NCBI GenBank assembly: GCA_022570795.1
Contig: JAKUDP010000001.1
Coordinates: forward strand, 744,001-808,000
Direction of reading: 5' to 3'
Length of the DNA stretch: 64,000 nucleotides
Source of the DNA: Sphaerulina vaccinii
Taxonomy: Eukaryota; Ascomycota; Dothideomycetes; Mycosphaerellales; Mycosphaerellaceae
The first letter of the stretch is position 1; every line of letters starts with the position of its first letter. Below the pieces are notes generated by a model. The model was given only the letters and a program-made list of their open reading frames with translations. It ran no database searches and was not told the DNA's origin. The position numbers were made by a program, and so were the translations under genes. This document shows, one piece after another, positions 31,461 to 42,861 of this stretch.

Positions 31461-32004
31461 TTTAGCTGTTGTGTTGAGCCTGCTGCGAAAAGTCCAGCTC
31501 TTTTGAGGTCAACCAGCCACTTCAACGGATCACGTCCTGAATCTCCCCAGGTAGTTGTATCCTGGTCGCCTAATTTCGGATATCGCAATTCTGTGCAGTA
31601 AAGAGTGTGAGAGGCAGCGTGGGGAGAGTTGCTCGATGTTTTGTGGGCGCGATCGATGTGCTAGAGCGTGGAGAGGGAGAACGCGATGCTGGCGTGGAAG
31701 AAGCCGTCGCGACGGCAGTCCGCAGCTACAGACAGCTTGAAACTCGAATGTGGTCTGAGCATACTTACCAAAGCAAATGCCTCCCCAGCTGATCTACGAT
31801 ATGGGACTACTCTCGTGATGGTGTGCAAACTTGAAGTGTTCACGTCGGGTATATGTATGCTATGTGCGGCCGTGATGTTCTGCACATTCCTAGTCCTACT
31901 GCCCACAGGCCGTCCAGCCCGGTACGAGATTCATCCGTCCTCGTCCTATTCAATACAGAATGAGTCTTTGTGAAACTGTCTTCCTGAGCTGGATATCATT
32001 CATC
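31461..32004. promoter_or_regulatory. Promoter region of SWI3/RSC8 and AVL9 3' UTR
   Basis: 544 bp between two minus-strand genes. Contains no gene; no clear TATA box or other defined site seen. Confidence 0.45.
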
Positions 32005-34116
32005 TCAGGACGTCGAGAACCGCCATCGATCCGTGACACTCCTCGTCGACGCTGTCTTCTCATCCTCCGTGTTCGATCGATTCAGCTTCAGCTCTCTCAA
32101 CCCTCCCGATGGCTGCGAATTCCTAATCGCATAAGACGCGGCGGCCACAGCACCCGGGCTAGGAGTAGCAGGAGTAGTCTCAACTTGCTGATCACTCACA
32201 CTCCGCTGTCCATACCACCCACTCTTCCTCTTCTCAGCAGCCCACGACCCCCACGAGCTCAGATATGCTCCAGCTCTCTGACCAGCAGCGGCTACACTTG
32301 CTTGCGCCGCCCGCTGTCTACTCTGCTGAGCAGCATCATTCTCAGCATTCTGTGCATTCGCCGCTGCAGCGACTCTCGCTTCTTCGGATCGTTTCCGCTG
32401 TGCTTCTCTCATGACTTGGAAGTCTGCTGACAACTTATTGAAGGCAGAGGTTACCTGCGTTCTGCCATCTGCCAAGCGCTTACCAACAACTTCTTTCGTT
32501 TGGCTAAATCGCTCATCGAGATGTAGTTCTGATATCTGCACGGCCAGTCGGCGTTGAACGTCTTCTATCGTCAAGCCACCTGCCATCGGATGACGAGGCT
32601 CTACGATGTCGAAGAGCTGGCTGTCTGTTGTTCGGTTCCATAATTTGTAGTTTTCTGATTGTTGCCAGACTTCCACGAATGGTAGGGAGAACTCTGATGC
32701 TGGATCGCCCTCTATGTCCGCAACGAGCAGTTTCGGGTCAGAATCCTTGTGTGTTACCAGGTATTGATGGTACTTTGTGGCAGACAGGAGTGCTATCAGG
32801 TACTCTTCGAACTGAAGTCTGATGAACTCTTCACTGCCTGCATATCCGTGAGTGGTCGGCCGACCGGGATCAAACGCATCCCACGTATCATTTACTGATT
32901 GTGTGAGGAAGTCGATCCACCTCCTATCCGCTGCAGTCAATGCCAAAGCATTCTTCAACGCTGGGTTGAGCACCTGCGCAGTGTCTTCGTCCAGGTTCAC
33001 CAGCAGATCGCAGTACTTATCCTTCTGTTGTAAAAGCAGACTGTTAGTGCTGCCCACAACATAGCTTTGTGTATTCGCGTCCGTAACCATATCCAGCTGT
33101 TGCAGAGGAGTGTAGGGTCCGAACATCGATCCTTTCCCGAACAACTGCAATGGCAATCCGATGTAAGCCAACAAGGATGCTCGATCGCTTGTACGGACAG
33201 AGTCCGGTTTCTGCAAAGTCTCCGCATAGCGATCCATAGCTGGGTCTGCACAATCGCGCAATTGTCGAACCAGGCCTGGTATTAGTGAGATCAGCGAGAA
33301 CTGCACCTGGCAGACCCGTTCGCACTGAGAGCCGAAGAACAGGATCTGCAATGCATCGTTAGTTTCCGCGTACTGCGCTCGGAGCTTTTCCATTAACGTA
33401 CCTTCTGCTGCAACAGCAAGCACTTCAGCATAACCAAAGTCTGCCACTTAAACGTATGCAGAAGCTCTCTCAGGCTCAACCCAAAGTATTGATCCCTCTC
33501 GTCCTCATTCCTCGCTCCATCTTCAACCAAGCTCTCTTGGAAGCGCTGCTCACCCAGTCAGCACATATCCCATATAGCAGGCCTTCTGTAACCACTAACC
33601 CACCTGTAATATCTCCAAATCCCTGAAATCTTTCTGTCCAAACCACGCCCTCGTCACAGCACTCAGTTTTTCTCTCAGAGCACTGAAACCTTCAGGTCGA
33701 TCTGTAATGACCACAACAGCCTTCTGCACAGCACTTCTTGTCACTTCCTCGCTCTTCCACGTAAGAGTGCTGGAGTCGATTTGATGCATACATGATATGC
33801 CGAATACTGAACTTGGGAGAATATCTTTTCCTTCCGGACTCGTGCTGCCCTTATGCACTAGACTGAAATATGAGAACTCCTCCTCGTTCTGGTGTGCTCC
33901 GTCTGGTAAGGCCATATAAGGTATTAGGCCCCAGTCGTTCGTTGTAGTAGGATCTGTGCCATCTTCGACGCCGATCCAATGTTCGATCTCAGGACCTCGG
34001 TGGTGGTTGAAGTCTACCACGCAGACTAGAGGTTTGAAGTTACGTTCATCTCGAGGCCGAGGAGTGTTGCTTCTGGAGATCTGAGGTGGTGTCGGTATGG
34101 GTGATGTTGTAGCCAT
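32005..34116 (-). CDS. AVL9: AVL9-family late secretory pathway protein (DENN-like), three exons (665 aa)
   Basis: AVL9 acts late in secretion, at exit from the Golgi, and belongs to the DENN-related group. Exons are 33604-34116, 33402-33545 and 32005-33345, with introns of 58 and 56 bp in phase 0. After a short Pro/Ser-rich start comes VVDFNHHRGPEIEHWIG, then YMALPDGAHQNEEEFSYFSL, SSVFGISCMHQIDSS and VTRSAVQKAVVVITDRP, all family landmarks. Exon 2 encodes LRELLHTFKWQTLVMLKCLL. Exon 3 opens with ILFFGSQCERVCQVQFSLIS and LIPGLVRQLRDCADPAM. The C-terminal 200 residues contain a possible coiled coil (MREAQRKRSEEARVAAAAN) and a disordered Ser-rich end. Without the splices the gene would look like two separate frames. 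Confidence 0.92.
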
Positions 34117-34700
34117 GGTCGCTAGCCTCTGCTGCAGGAGCAGCTACGTTGGACCACGGTCTTCAATCGCTGGCCGAAGCATAGGAGTACGAGTAAGACT
34201 GTTTAGAAAAGTTGTATCGTATACTGTGTTAGAAGTCCAGTTCGTGATGCCCTGCCTAATAGCTGTAGATCGACGGCATTTTGGGGCGGCGTAATCTCGT
34301 GGCTCGGCGATCCGTTACTCATTCATACTTCGATGCTCTCGTGGTACTCTCTGGGTAAGTTGCGGAGCAATGGGTTGCTGTTATGCACGTCCAGCGCATA
34401 CACTTCCAGGATATGCCTCTTTCGTCGACGTGCAGCTAGGGTCTCGGAGCTTGACGAGAGATGCAAGCGGTGTGGAAACAATGCCAAGTATTGTATCAGA
34501 CGTCGATGATAGAAGGAAATGAGTCGTAGAAGATGAGGCAAATTCATGTCTAGAAGTGCTACAAAAAGATGGGCATCGTAGGAGATGCTCGGCTTCACAC
34601 AGCCTGCCTACGTGGGCATCGGATATGCGAACCATTGTTCGAACCTGTTCGTCTGGTACGCCTCATTCTCCGTTGCATATCATACATTCATATCCTATGC
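34117..34700. promoter_or_regulatory. AVL9 promoter and ETF-alpha 3' flank
   Basis: 584 bp between two minus-strand genes. Short frames on both strands have no recognisable features. Confidence 0.45.
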
Positions 34701-35759
34701 TTATGCGCTCTTGAGCTTCTCAGTGAGCTCTGGCACCTTCTCAAACAAATCGCCCACCAGTCCCACGTCTGCCACCTGGAAGATAGGTGCATCAGGATCC
34801 TTGTTGATCGCCGCAATAACTTTCGAGTCCTTCATACCAGCCAAATGTTGAATAGCTCCAGAAATTCCAGCACACAGATACAGCTGCGGCGCAACGTTCT
34901 TTCCCGTCTGACCAACTTGCAGACTGTTGTCTGCAAACCCAGAGTCCACCGCAGCTCGACTCGCTCCAACAGCAGCACCAAGCGCATCTGCGAGTGGTGG
35001 CATGAGCTTGTCGAACTCCTCTTTACTCTTCAACCCTCGCCCACCACTAACCACCTTCTCTGCCGTAGCAAGATCAGGTCGATCACTCTTTGCCAAATCC
35101 TCAGACACCCATTCCGTAGGACATTCAGCCTTGGGATCTGTGCCCTCCTCCACAGCAGCACTTCCTCCCTCCGCGGCACCAGAAGGGAAAGCCGTCCCTC
35201 TCACAGTCACAATCTTGATCTTGTCTTCACTCTGCACCGTCAGAATCGCGTTCCCAGCATATATCGGCCTGACGAACGTATCCTCGCCTTCGATATCTGT
35301 AATGTCGCTGATCTGCTGCACATCAAGCAGCGCAGCCACACGAGGCATAAGATTCTTGCCAAAAGCCGAATGTCCAGCCACAACGTGTGTATATCCTCCT
35401 TTCTTGATGTTCTCTACGAGCAGAGGTGCAAAGTTCTCGGGTAGACCTTTGTCGTAGGCTCCATTATCCACATAGATGACTTTCTCTAGTCCTTCGACTT
35501 TGGATGCTTCATCCGCCACTTGTTTGATGTTTGAGCCTGCTACAAAGCCGTGTATGCTGCCTCCAAGTTTCTGTGCAGCGGAAATCGAGGCGAGGGAGGA
35601 CATGTTTAGTTTGCCTTCTCGTTGTTCCAGGATTGCCAGAGTCGATGCGAGGCGGCGGAGGGCTTCTCGAGACATTGGCCGGATGGCTGGAGTCGCGCGT
35701 TGTTGGCGGAGACATGTTGCTGCTTGCCGTAGCACGCCATTTCGTAGAGGAGCGACCAT
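34701..35759 (-). CDS. AIM45: Electron transfer flavoprotein alpha subunit, mitochondrial (352 aa)
   Basis: With ETF-beta it carries electrons from acyl-CoA and other dehydrogenases to ETF-ubiquinone oxidoreductase in the mitochondrial matrix. Single exon. I chose the ATG at 35759 (MVAPLRNGVLRQAATC), which gives an Arg-rich presequence; a longer in-frame start at 35840 is possible but less typical. The N-terminal ETF fold begins at STLAILEQREGKLN. The C-terminal FAD domain is strongly conserved: VVSGGRGLKSKEEF, VGASRAAVDSGF, VGQTGKNVAPQLYLCAGISG, IQHLAGMKDSKVIAAINKD and PIFQVADVGLVGDLFEKVPE. Length matches the family. Confidence 0.95.
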   Translation of the reverse strand: MVAPLRNGVLRQAATCLRQQRATPAIRPMSREALRRLASTLAILEQREGKLNMSSLASISAAQKLGGSIHGFVAGSNIKQVADEASKVEGLEKVIYVDNGAYDKGLPENFAPLLVENIKKGGYTHVVAGHSAFGKNLMPRVAALLDVQQISDITDIEGEDTFVRPIYAGNAILTVQSEDKIKIVTVRGTAFPSGAAEGGSAAVEEGTDPKAECPTEWVSEDLAKSDRPDLATAEKVVSGGRGLKSKEEFDKLMPPLADALGAAVGASRAAVDSGFADNSLQVGQTGKNVAPQLYLCAGISGAIQHLAGMKDSKVIAAINKDPDAPIFQVADVGLVGDLFEKVPELTEKLKSA

Positions 35760-36232
35760 GTTGAGATGTGTGTAGTGGTGTCGTAGAAGTGGAAGAGGCG
35801 TCATGGTGGAAGACCAGACGATCTTAAGCCGCGCTTTCAAAGCCGAGGTCGGGGAGAGAAGTTACATCCATTGGCATATGAATATTCTATTAGCTGGAAA
35901 GACACTATTACAACGCTTCTCATGTTCTTCATTCAGGTTCAGGTATTTCGTAGAGACTATTCAATAGGCTGGCAGCACTCTTCCTGCGTTCTGTATCTGC
36001 AATTCCTTCATAGGGTGAGACTTTATGTCCCACTCGCGTCTGAGATGATCCCACATCCAAATCAATCCTGCTACTGAGCGCCGATTGCTAGCATGAGCCT
36101 GACGCATTTTACATGAGCCAGCATGCCACTGAGAAAGGCCACAAGTGTGCCACCGGAAAGAGATATCTCATTTAGACTCTGGGACGCCTGTGCACCGCCC
36201 TATGCCTGTATCGTGGATGTCGTGAGTTTGTT
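35760..36232. promoter_or_regulatory. ETF-alpha promoter and HOG1 3' flank
   Basis: 473 bp between two minus-strand genes; no gene or repeat seen. Confidence 0.45.
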
Positions 36233-37659
36233 CTACGCAGCTCCGTTTTCAGTGAGACCGCCTGCAGCCGTCGGGTCGTTGCCTTGGTCGACGTTGTGGT
36301 AGTCAAGGATTTCCGAGTACATCATAATCTTCCATGTGTCCACGGGAAGGTCGGCGTCGTTGAACGACCAATCGAACTTCTCTTCTGCCTCTGGCTCATC
36401 TGTAGGATCGTGGTATGGAGCAAGGTATGGATCTGCTAGTGCTTCGCCGGCCTTGACACGTTTCCTTGGGTCGAACACAAGCATACGCTCGAGGAGTTCA
36501 ATGGCTAGGAACGTTAGCTGAATTCTTTGACTGCGCTCTGTCAGATCAACTCACCTTGCGGGTCGGCATTCTTGAACTTGTTCTTTAGTGGCTGGCGTTC
36601 GCGCTTTGGCAAGGACTGCACGAATCTCAAGGTGTTCTCACTGCAGATGGTGGAAATAACATCATCCGGTGGTGTACCAAGAAGCTCAGTGATGATGGAG
36701 AACTGATTGACGTGATCCTTGCCTGGGAACAATGGCTTGCCCTCCAGCATTTCTGCGAAGATGCAACCAGCACTCCAGATATCCACCTCCACATCGTACT
36801 TTTGCCACGTGAGCATGATCTCGGGCGCTCTGTAGTATCGGGTGGAGACGTAGCCAGTCATTTGAGGATCCTGGATACGGGCGAGACCGAAGTCGCAGAT
36901 TTTCAAGTCACAGTTCTCGTTTACGAGGATGTTCGAGGGCTTCAAGTCACGGTGGACGACTCCCGCGGAGTGCACATATTTGAGACCACGCTGATATTGT
37001 CAGATTTGCTGTTGGTACGAGATGGAGAATGCTCACCAGTATTTGGTACAAAAAGTACTGGATGAATTGCTTCTCGAGAGGTCGTGATGTGAGGAGCCGA
37101 TGCAGATCCGTTCCAAGGAGTTCGGTCACAAAATAGCTGTGAGAAGAGAATAAGCAAAGATTATAGTCAAGGCAGACTCACCGACGTACATATCCTCCAG
37201 AGGTGAGATGAAGATATCGCTCAGAGAGATGACCTGCACTCATATTAGCGCTTGGCCTTGCCATGGATGCGGGAATGTGCGGCATACGTTCTCATGCTTC
37301 AAATGCTTGAGCAACTTCAACTCTCGGTATGTTCGCTTCGACAAGACTGGCGTGCTGAAAGGCTTCATTATCTTCTTCACAGCCACGGCTTGTCCTGTGA
37401 GCTGATCCTTGGCCGAGCTACAAGGCTCGTTAGTCCACGGCCTCAGTATCTTCACTCTCGTCTCTGCCCAAGTACGCACCATACGAGCCCAAAAGCTCCC
37501 ATGCCCACTGGCTGCAGATCGGTATATCTGCGCTGGTCAGTCCTTATTCCCTCGTCTTTCCAGATTGCCGCGGCGCTGCCTCCGCTCCTCTCTTGCCACG
37601 AACCTGCTGGTGATCTCGAACGTCGTGCCGAAGATCTGGGCACGTACGAATTCCGCCAT
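36233..37659 (-). CDS. HOG1: High-osmolarity MAP kinase HOG1/SakA, seven exons (361 aa)
   Basis: Stress-activated MAP kinase of the p38 type, acting in osmotic, oxidative and cell-wall stress. Exons (transcript order): 37604-37659, 37480-37527, 37288-37417, 37190-37233, 37037-37136, 36555-36990, 36233-36504; all introns are short GT-AG with matching phases. The product starts [19 protein letters not shown], identical in style to fungal Hog1. It has the Gly-loop GMGAFGLV, catalytic [11 protein letters not shown], and the activation loop TGY at residues 171-173, which marks the Hog1/p38 class rather than Fus3 or Slt2 (TEY). The common-docking region and the C-terminal tail ending LTENGAA are present. 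It shares an upstream region with a divergent candidate gene. Confidence 0.97.
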
Positions 37660-37925
37660 GGTGAAGGATGTGTCGGCGCGCTCGATGTGTCGGTGTGGGA
37701 GATAGTGTTTTCGAGGGTTGGGAGATTCTTAGGGAAACCGCAGGTGAAGAAGATGTTTGGAGGGGTTGCGCGATCGAAGTTTGTTTAGTACGGTTATCGG
37801 GCGCTTCTTCCACGTGAGTTGTGCAACTTCCACGACTCCACTGCTTTCCTCGTCGTCGTCGTTTCGCGCCTGAAGGGAGTCGACTTCCAGTGTGGTCGTT
37901 CGTGTGGCGGTGTATGTTGCACAAG

Positions 37926-38462
37926 ATGGATGCAAATCGTTGGCCTGTTGCGGAGATCGACGAAACAGCTTCGTTCTGGTCCGACCCGTTGACTCTATCA
38001 AACGCAGCTACGAGACACCTCAAGAGAACAATTGTGACAAGAAGCAGTCGGCTACAGTATCAAGCCACGACTGAGGGGCTACTTCTTGAGGAGAAAATAC
38101 CTACTACAGACTTGTTCAGCTTCTCTTCAGGTTGTTTTCGTCCGTCGTCATCGAAACAGGGCCATTGCAAGAGCCAGAGTGAGACCGAGCGACGGGCTGC
38201 ACTCCGGCTCTGCTTCTTCACCTGCTGCAACCAGTAGAAGGCCTTGGTTCGTGCTATCTCAGTCTTCTCAGACACTCGCGCAGGAACCGACCTTGATGCT
38301 TCTGATGTCATGCAGGACTACTCCAACTGCAAGTCTAGGACACCCGACGCTTCACCTTCTTTTGGCAGAATGGAGGATAGCAGAAGAACTAGGTTATACC
38401 TACGCTGCAATGGTTCCTTCGTTCCAGATCATCGATCAGGCCTTATGAAGCATGCACTTTAG
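37926..38462 (+). CDS. Candidate small gene divergent from HOG1, two exons (147 aa)
   Basis: Not recognised. ATG at 37926 (MDANRWPVAEIDETASFW) opens exon 1 to 38178. A GTGAGA donor and a CTTCTCAG acceptor at 38271 join it in phase 1 to exon 2 (38272-38462), which ends RSGLMKHAL and stop. The product is hydrophilic with no domain, signal or membrane segment. Codon use is not strongly biased, so it could be part of the HOG1 upstream region instead. Confidence 0.28.
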
Positions 38463-40214
38463 CATTAGCATGGAGGGTATGTCTGCGCGAGTCTACTAGG
38501 CCTTGCAGATGGCTTACAGGCGAGCAGAGACTGCTACTAAGTATTCTTCGAGAATGAAATGTCTCGCACCAGTGCTATTATACATGACCGGAGAGATTTG
38601 CATACACCAAAGCAAGACCTAGGACGATTTCCCTAGCAGGCCATTCGGGCTTGATGGTGCATCTGCTCCCTTTCATGTATCGTCACTGGCATTTCAGATC
38701 TTTGGAATCCTGTCATACTCGCAGTGACTTCTTCTATACAGCTTGCAGTGTTGGAACTCCGAGGACCAATACGGAGGACAGTAAGTTCTACAACTCGGCA
38801 CATCTTACACGTTGTGCGGCGTAAAGACCGCTCGCCTAATTGGTACCTGGTACGCGTATACCACGTGCAGGCCAAGATGCCAGGTCGGAGAAGTCAAAAT
38901 GAGTCCGAATGTAAAGCCGTTGCCATCAACCTACCACCGCATAGGGACATACCTCACGAGTAACACGATGTGGACATGCTCGACCGGAATAATCGAGCCA
39001 GTTTATATGTCTCCAGATTATAGTAACCAAAAGGCACTCTCGCGTGACCCTTGCGTGGCAGGAAACAGTTCGCATGAACCACCGATGGGAGTCGGGATCC
39101 AGAGTTGTCGAGTGGTCGCTCCCGAGTCCTCGGCGTGGTCGGGACAAGACAAGTCGACAGAACAACAGGATCACATGAGACGGTTAGGCGGGCGGCATAT
39201 GGGAGACATGATACATGCGAAGGCAGCCTGTTTCATGCAACGCACTCCAGGATCTTGCTCGGTATTTTCTCGATCAGGTACTGCAGTGAGCTGTAAATTA
39301 CAGGAGAGGAAACAGCACCACGATATGGAGTTATTTGAAGTGTAGTCGTTCGGAGTGGATATGACTTGCATCTCGCTAGCCGATGGCACAACGTGAGGTT
39401 TGGAGAGGGGCATTGATTGACTAAGCCCCAGAAGTAGAACTAGCAATGTGGTTCGCCGTCGTCATATTTCTCATGAGGCAAAGCAGATGTTGTTCTCCGC
39501 CAATGTCGCTATTGTGATTGAGTTGCCGAGCGACAGGCATCGCATAGACGAGTTCGCACCTCGCCGTCCCCAGCACCATCGAAGCAGAATCCTTTGCTGG
39601 CGGCACAGTACAACACCGCAGAAACGAGAGTCCAACAACAGCAGCAACAGCGAGCCCATAGAACTAGCTCCAGTGTCAGATCGTTAGTGCTGCGGACGTT
39701 TGTGGACCACGTCCGTGCTTCTGAACTGCATACCATCATCATCCTTCTTGAGCCGTCTACATACAGCGAGCGGCTCTTCCGCTCACCCACGACGGTCCTT
39801 GCACAATCTATTGGAGCTGCCACCACCGATTCCTGTCGCACCAGTTTCTACTCGCGCTCCGTCCACAACCAGCGCCTGCACTACCGCTCGCTGCTGGAGA
39901 AATCAGCGACCCGTCCACAGTCTACCGCTTGGCAGCCAGAGCCAGCATTCGCAGCCCGACAACAAAGGAACAAAGCCACGAGCTGCGAGCCGTGCGTGCG
40001 CCTTCACTGGCACATTCCAAGCGAGCTCCCGTCTGCAAGCAGTCCGCAACCGCCACCGCAGACATCGTACAGCACCACCACCGACCACGATTCACGCCAA
40101 TACCAGTATACCGGCGCGGGCGAGGCCGGCCATAGCAAAGCGGTTTGGCGTTCAATTGGCATTTGCCAGAGCTCATTGGAGCTGTTGGGCCATCCCGACA
40201 CACCTTGCTTAGCT
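38463..40214. other. Intergenic region and G-alpha 5' leader
   Basis: The left half holds scattered open frames (the longest ATG-started one is 38899-39345, 148 codons, no domain). From about 39594 to 40214 the plus strand is C/A-rich and completely open in the frame of the G-alpha protein, but has no ATG, so it is most simply a long 5' leader. Confidence 0.45.
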
Positions 40215-41440
40215 ATGGGTGCTTGTATGTCCTCTGATGTACAAGATGGCGACCAGAAGAAGCGCAGTCAGATGATCGACCGCACACTCGAGGAGGACTC
40301 GAAGAAGCTACGGCGGGAATGCAAGATCTTGCTGCTAGGTATGGCTATGGTACGGGAAAAGTAAGTTATAGCTGAGCTAACAATGAGCGTAGGGTCCGGT
40401 GAGAGCGGGAAGAGCACGATAGTCAAGCAGATGAAGATTATACACCAGAATGGTTATAGTGTGGACGAGCTGGCATTGTACCGGCATACCATATACAAGA
40501 ATCTGGTGGACTGCGCGAAAGCACTTGTTGGCGCAATGAGGCAGTTTGAGATCGAGATTGAAGACTCAGCGAACCGAGAGCTCGTAGACTATATCATGGA
40601 GTATACTGTTGATCCAGACCCACAACAAGCGCTGGATCTGCGGATAGGGGAGGCTATCGCGAGCATATGGAAGGACCCATGCATACCGAAGGTCTTTGAC
40701 CACCAAAATGAGTTCTACCTCATGGACTCGGCACCATAGTACGTGCTCTGGCTCTAGCTTATGGGATGACACTACTGACCTTCTAAACAGCTTCTTTGAC
40801 GAAGTGGCGAGGATATCAGCTGCAGACTATATACCCACCGAGGCCGATGTGCTACGAGCTCGAACGAAAACGACCGGTATCTACGAAACAAGATTCCAGA
40901 TGGGTCAACTGAGCATACACATGTTCGATGTTGGTGGCCAACGGAGTGAACGCAAAAAGTGGATCCACTGCTTTGAGAACGTCACATCGATAATATTCTG
41001 TGTCGCGCTGAGCGAGTACGATCAGGTGCTGCTGGAAGAAAGCAGTCAAAACCGCATGATGGAGTCGCTGGTCCTGTTTGACTCAGTGGTGAACTCAAGA
41101 TGGTTCATGCGGACATCCATTATCTTGTTCCTGAACAAGGTGGATTTGTTCCGAGCAAAGTTGGCCAAATCGCCACTTGGGAACTACTTTCCCGATTACT
41201 CAGGCGGCAACGATGTCAACCGTGCGGCCAAGTATCTCCTTTGGAGATTCAATCAGGTCAATAGGGCGCACCTAAACCTTTACCCTCAGTAAGTCTATTT
41301 GGAATAAAGAGAGGAGTCTTCTTGTACTAATCTGTCTCAGCCTTACGCAAGCGACCGATACATCGAACATTCGACTAGTCTTCGCCGCAGTCAAGGAAAC
41401 GATACTCCAGAATGCACTGAAAGATTCGGGCATCTTATGA
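40215..41440 (+). CDS. ganB: Group III G-protein alpha subunit (GanB/GNA-3/Gpa2 type), four exons (355 aa)
   Basis: Alpha subunit of the heterotrimeric G protein that links nutrient (carbon) sensing to adenylyl cyclase and cAMP-PKA in filamentous fungi. Exons are 40215-40338, 40393-40738, 40791-41288 and 41341-41440, giving exactly 355 residues. MGACMSS carries the myristoylation Gly2 and palmitoylation Cys4. Motifs: P-loop GSGESGKST (42-50), [14 protein letters not shown] (switch I with catalytic Arg), [12 protein letters not shown] (switch II), FLNKVDLF (guanine specificity) and the TCAT-region equivalent. The C-terminus KDSGIL lacks the pertussis-toxin Cys found in group I, which supports group III. 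The intron inside the P-loop (between Gly42 codon bases) splices cleanly. Confidence 0.96.
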
Positions 41441-41450
41441 TAGCATATCA

Positions 41451-42650
41451 TCATATCAGGATACTTCTTCCATTTGATACGCCATTTACAATCCGACTGA
41501 ATTTGGCATCACGAAGCAGACCATTATTGTTATACGAACATTCTTCTTTCTCCGATGCTACCAACACTTCAGGATACTACAGCGGGCGTTCTTGGGAGTC
41601 AGGCCAGCGCAGCTCGAATGCGGCAGAGTGATGCTTACCACGGGAGGCTTTTTGTATTGGTGCTGGGCATATTTCTGGCATAGCTCACGCTTTGGCTGAT
41701 GGAATGGGATGGGCTTCGAGCCTATCTTGCTGTGTTTTATTGGCGGAGATGGAAAAAGCTGGTCTTTGGTGGCGTGGAACGTATCCACGCGCTCAGTACC
41801 TCGAACTGGTAGGGACACTGCCTTGACTTCTAGTGGCATATTGGCACGTTCTTCTCTTTGGCGATCTTTGGCGACCTTCGGGAGCACGGGATGTCATGTA
41901 CCTTCTACGACGACTTCTCACGACATTGAATTGATGGCTGGAAGGTACTGACTGGCACATTGACGGGACGTCCTGTGTATGAAGGAGGAATACGTCGGGC
42001 GAGCTGGTACTTTCTGCTGCTTCGTTGCGCATCAGCGAGCATACTTGTAGGCCTGCGAGGTTTGGATGAAATAGCATACGAACAGTATAAGCTCAGATAA
42101 TAGTCCTTCACGATGTACCTGATCGTCCACCTGCATACCTTCTTGTTCTCCTGCATCCTGACCAGTTCTCGGGCTACCCATAATTCGCTGCAAGTGCACA
42201 CTCGTTGACTGCACAGGGATGTGAGAGCCAAGAAAAGGTACTCTGACTTGAACCTTCGAACACTCTTCACATTACCCACCTTCCTCACACCATTCACCTT
42301 CGTAAGCTGTATGGCATTGCCTCGACATACAATACGTTCTGCTGCTTCGAGCACGTGCTTATCGTCATCACATCTCGTGGTAAATATGCAGGAGGTTCAC
42401 AATCCCTGCACTTCATCCACTTCTCGCCTTTGTCTGCCACATGTAAAACGCATCGCAAAAAGTGCATCTCGCGAATCGAGACTGCTCAACAAACCGACTG
42501 ATCTTCAGGAGAACGAACACGTGTGCATTGTCGGTACCACACAATCTCCAAGAACCTGGCGAACACCTGCAGCACCCTCTCGATCGCACGTCAAACGTCG
42601 CTTCCCGCGAAGCTGCGTCAGGGTAACACGAAGCTAAGGCAGAGGACCAC
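41451..42650 (-). other. Possible spliced gene on the minus strand, structure unresolved
   Basis: Several minus-strand frames here join through GT-AG sites with agreeing phases. One chain uses an exon with KCRDCEPPAYLPRDVMT, an exon with CSELWVARELVRMQENKK, one with RRIPPSYTGRPVNVPV, one with PSPPIKHSKIGSKPIPFHQ and a last exon with YPEVLVASEKEE ending at 41451. An alternative chain reads MLEAAERIVCRGNAIQLTK, then RIMGSPRTGQDAGEQEG and NEAAESTSSPDVFLLHTQ. The two use different frames of the same bases, so at most one is right. No domain was recognised. If real, its stop lies 10 bp from the G-alpha stop, tail to tail. Confidence 0.25.
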
Positions 42651-42861
42651 GCCATTGTAACGGATCCAAGAGTCGCGAGGACAGGTGGAACAGCTCCGGC
42701 AGACCGCTGAGAGGACATATTCAAGATTTTTCACGAGCAAGGCAAGTTGTAACTACTTTCAATTCATTTACTCTTCTAGAATCAGCTTCTGAGGAGTCTG
42801 GGGCGGCTTCAACAAGCCTGGACACCTTTTATGCCTGCCTCGACTCTTCAAGGCGCGTAGG
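42651..42861 (+). promoter_or_regulatory. Chitin synthase promoter-proximal region
   Basis: The 200 bp before the chitin synthase ATG; includes a CT-rich leader ending in GCGCGTAGG before ATG. No defined factor site is claimed. Confidence 0.35.

Noticed and set aside
38812..39345. 177-codon plus-strand frame upstream of G-alpha
   Set aside because: No recognisable motif or codon bias and no splice support; kept only as a remark in the gap entry.
39594..40214. Extending the G-alpha protein upstream as normal coding sequence
   Set aside because: There is no in-frame ATG, and the MGACMSS start gives the exact family N-terminus and length.
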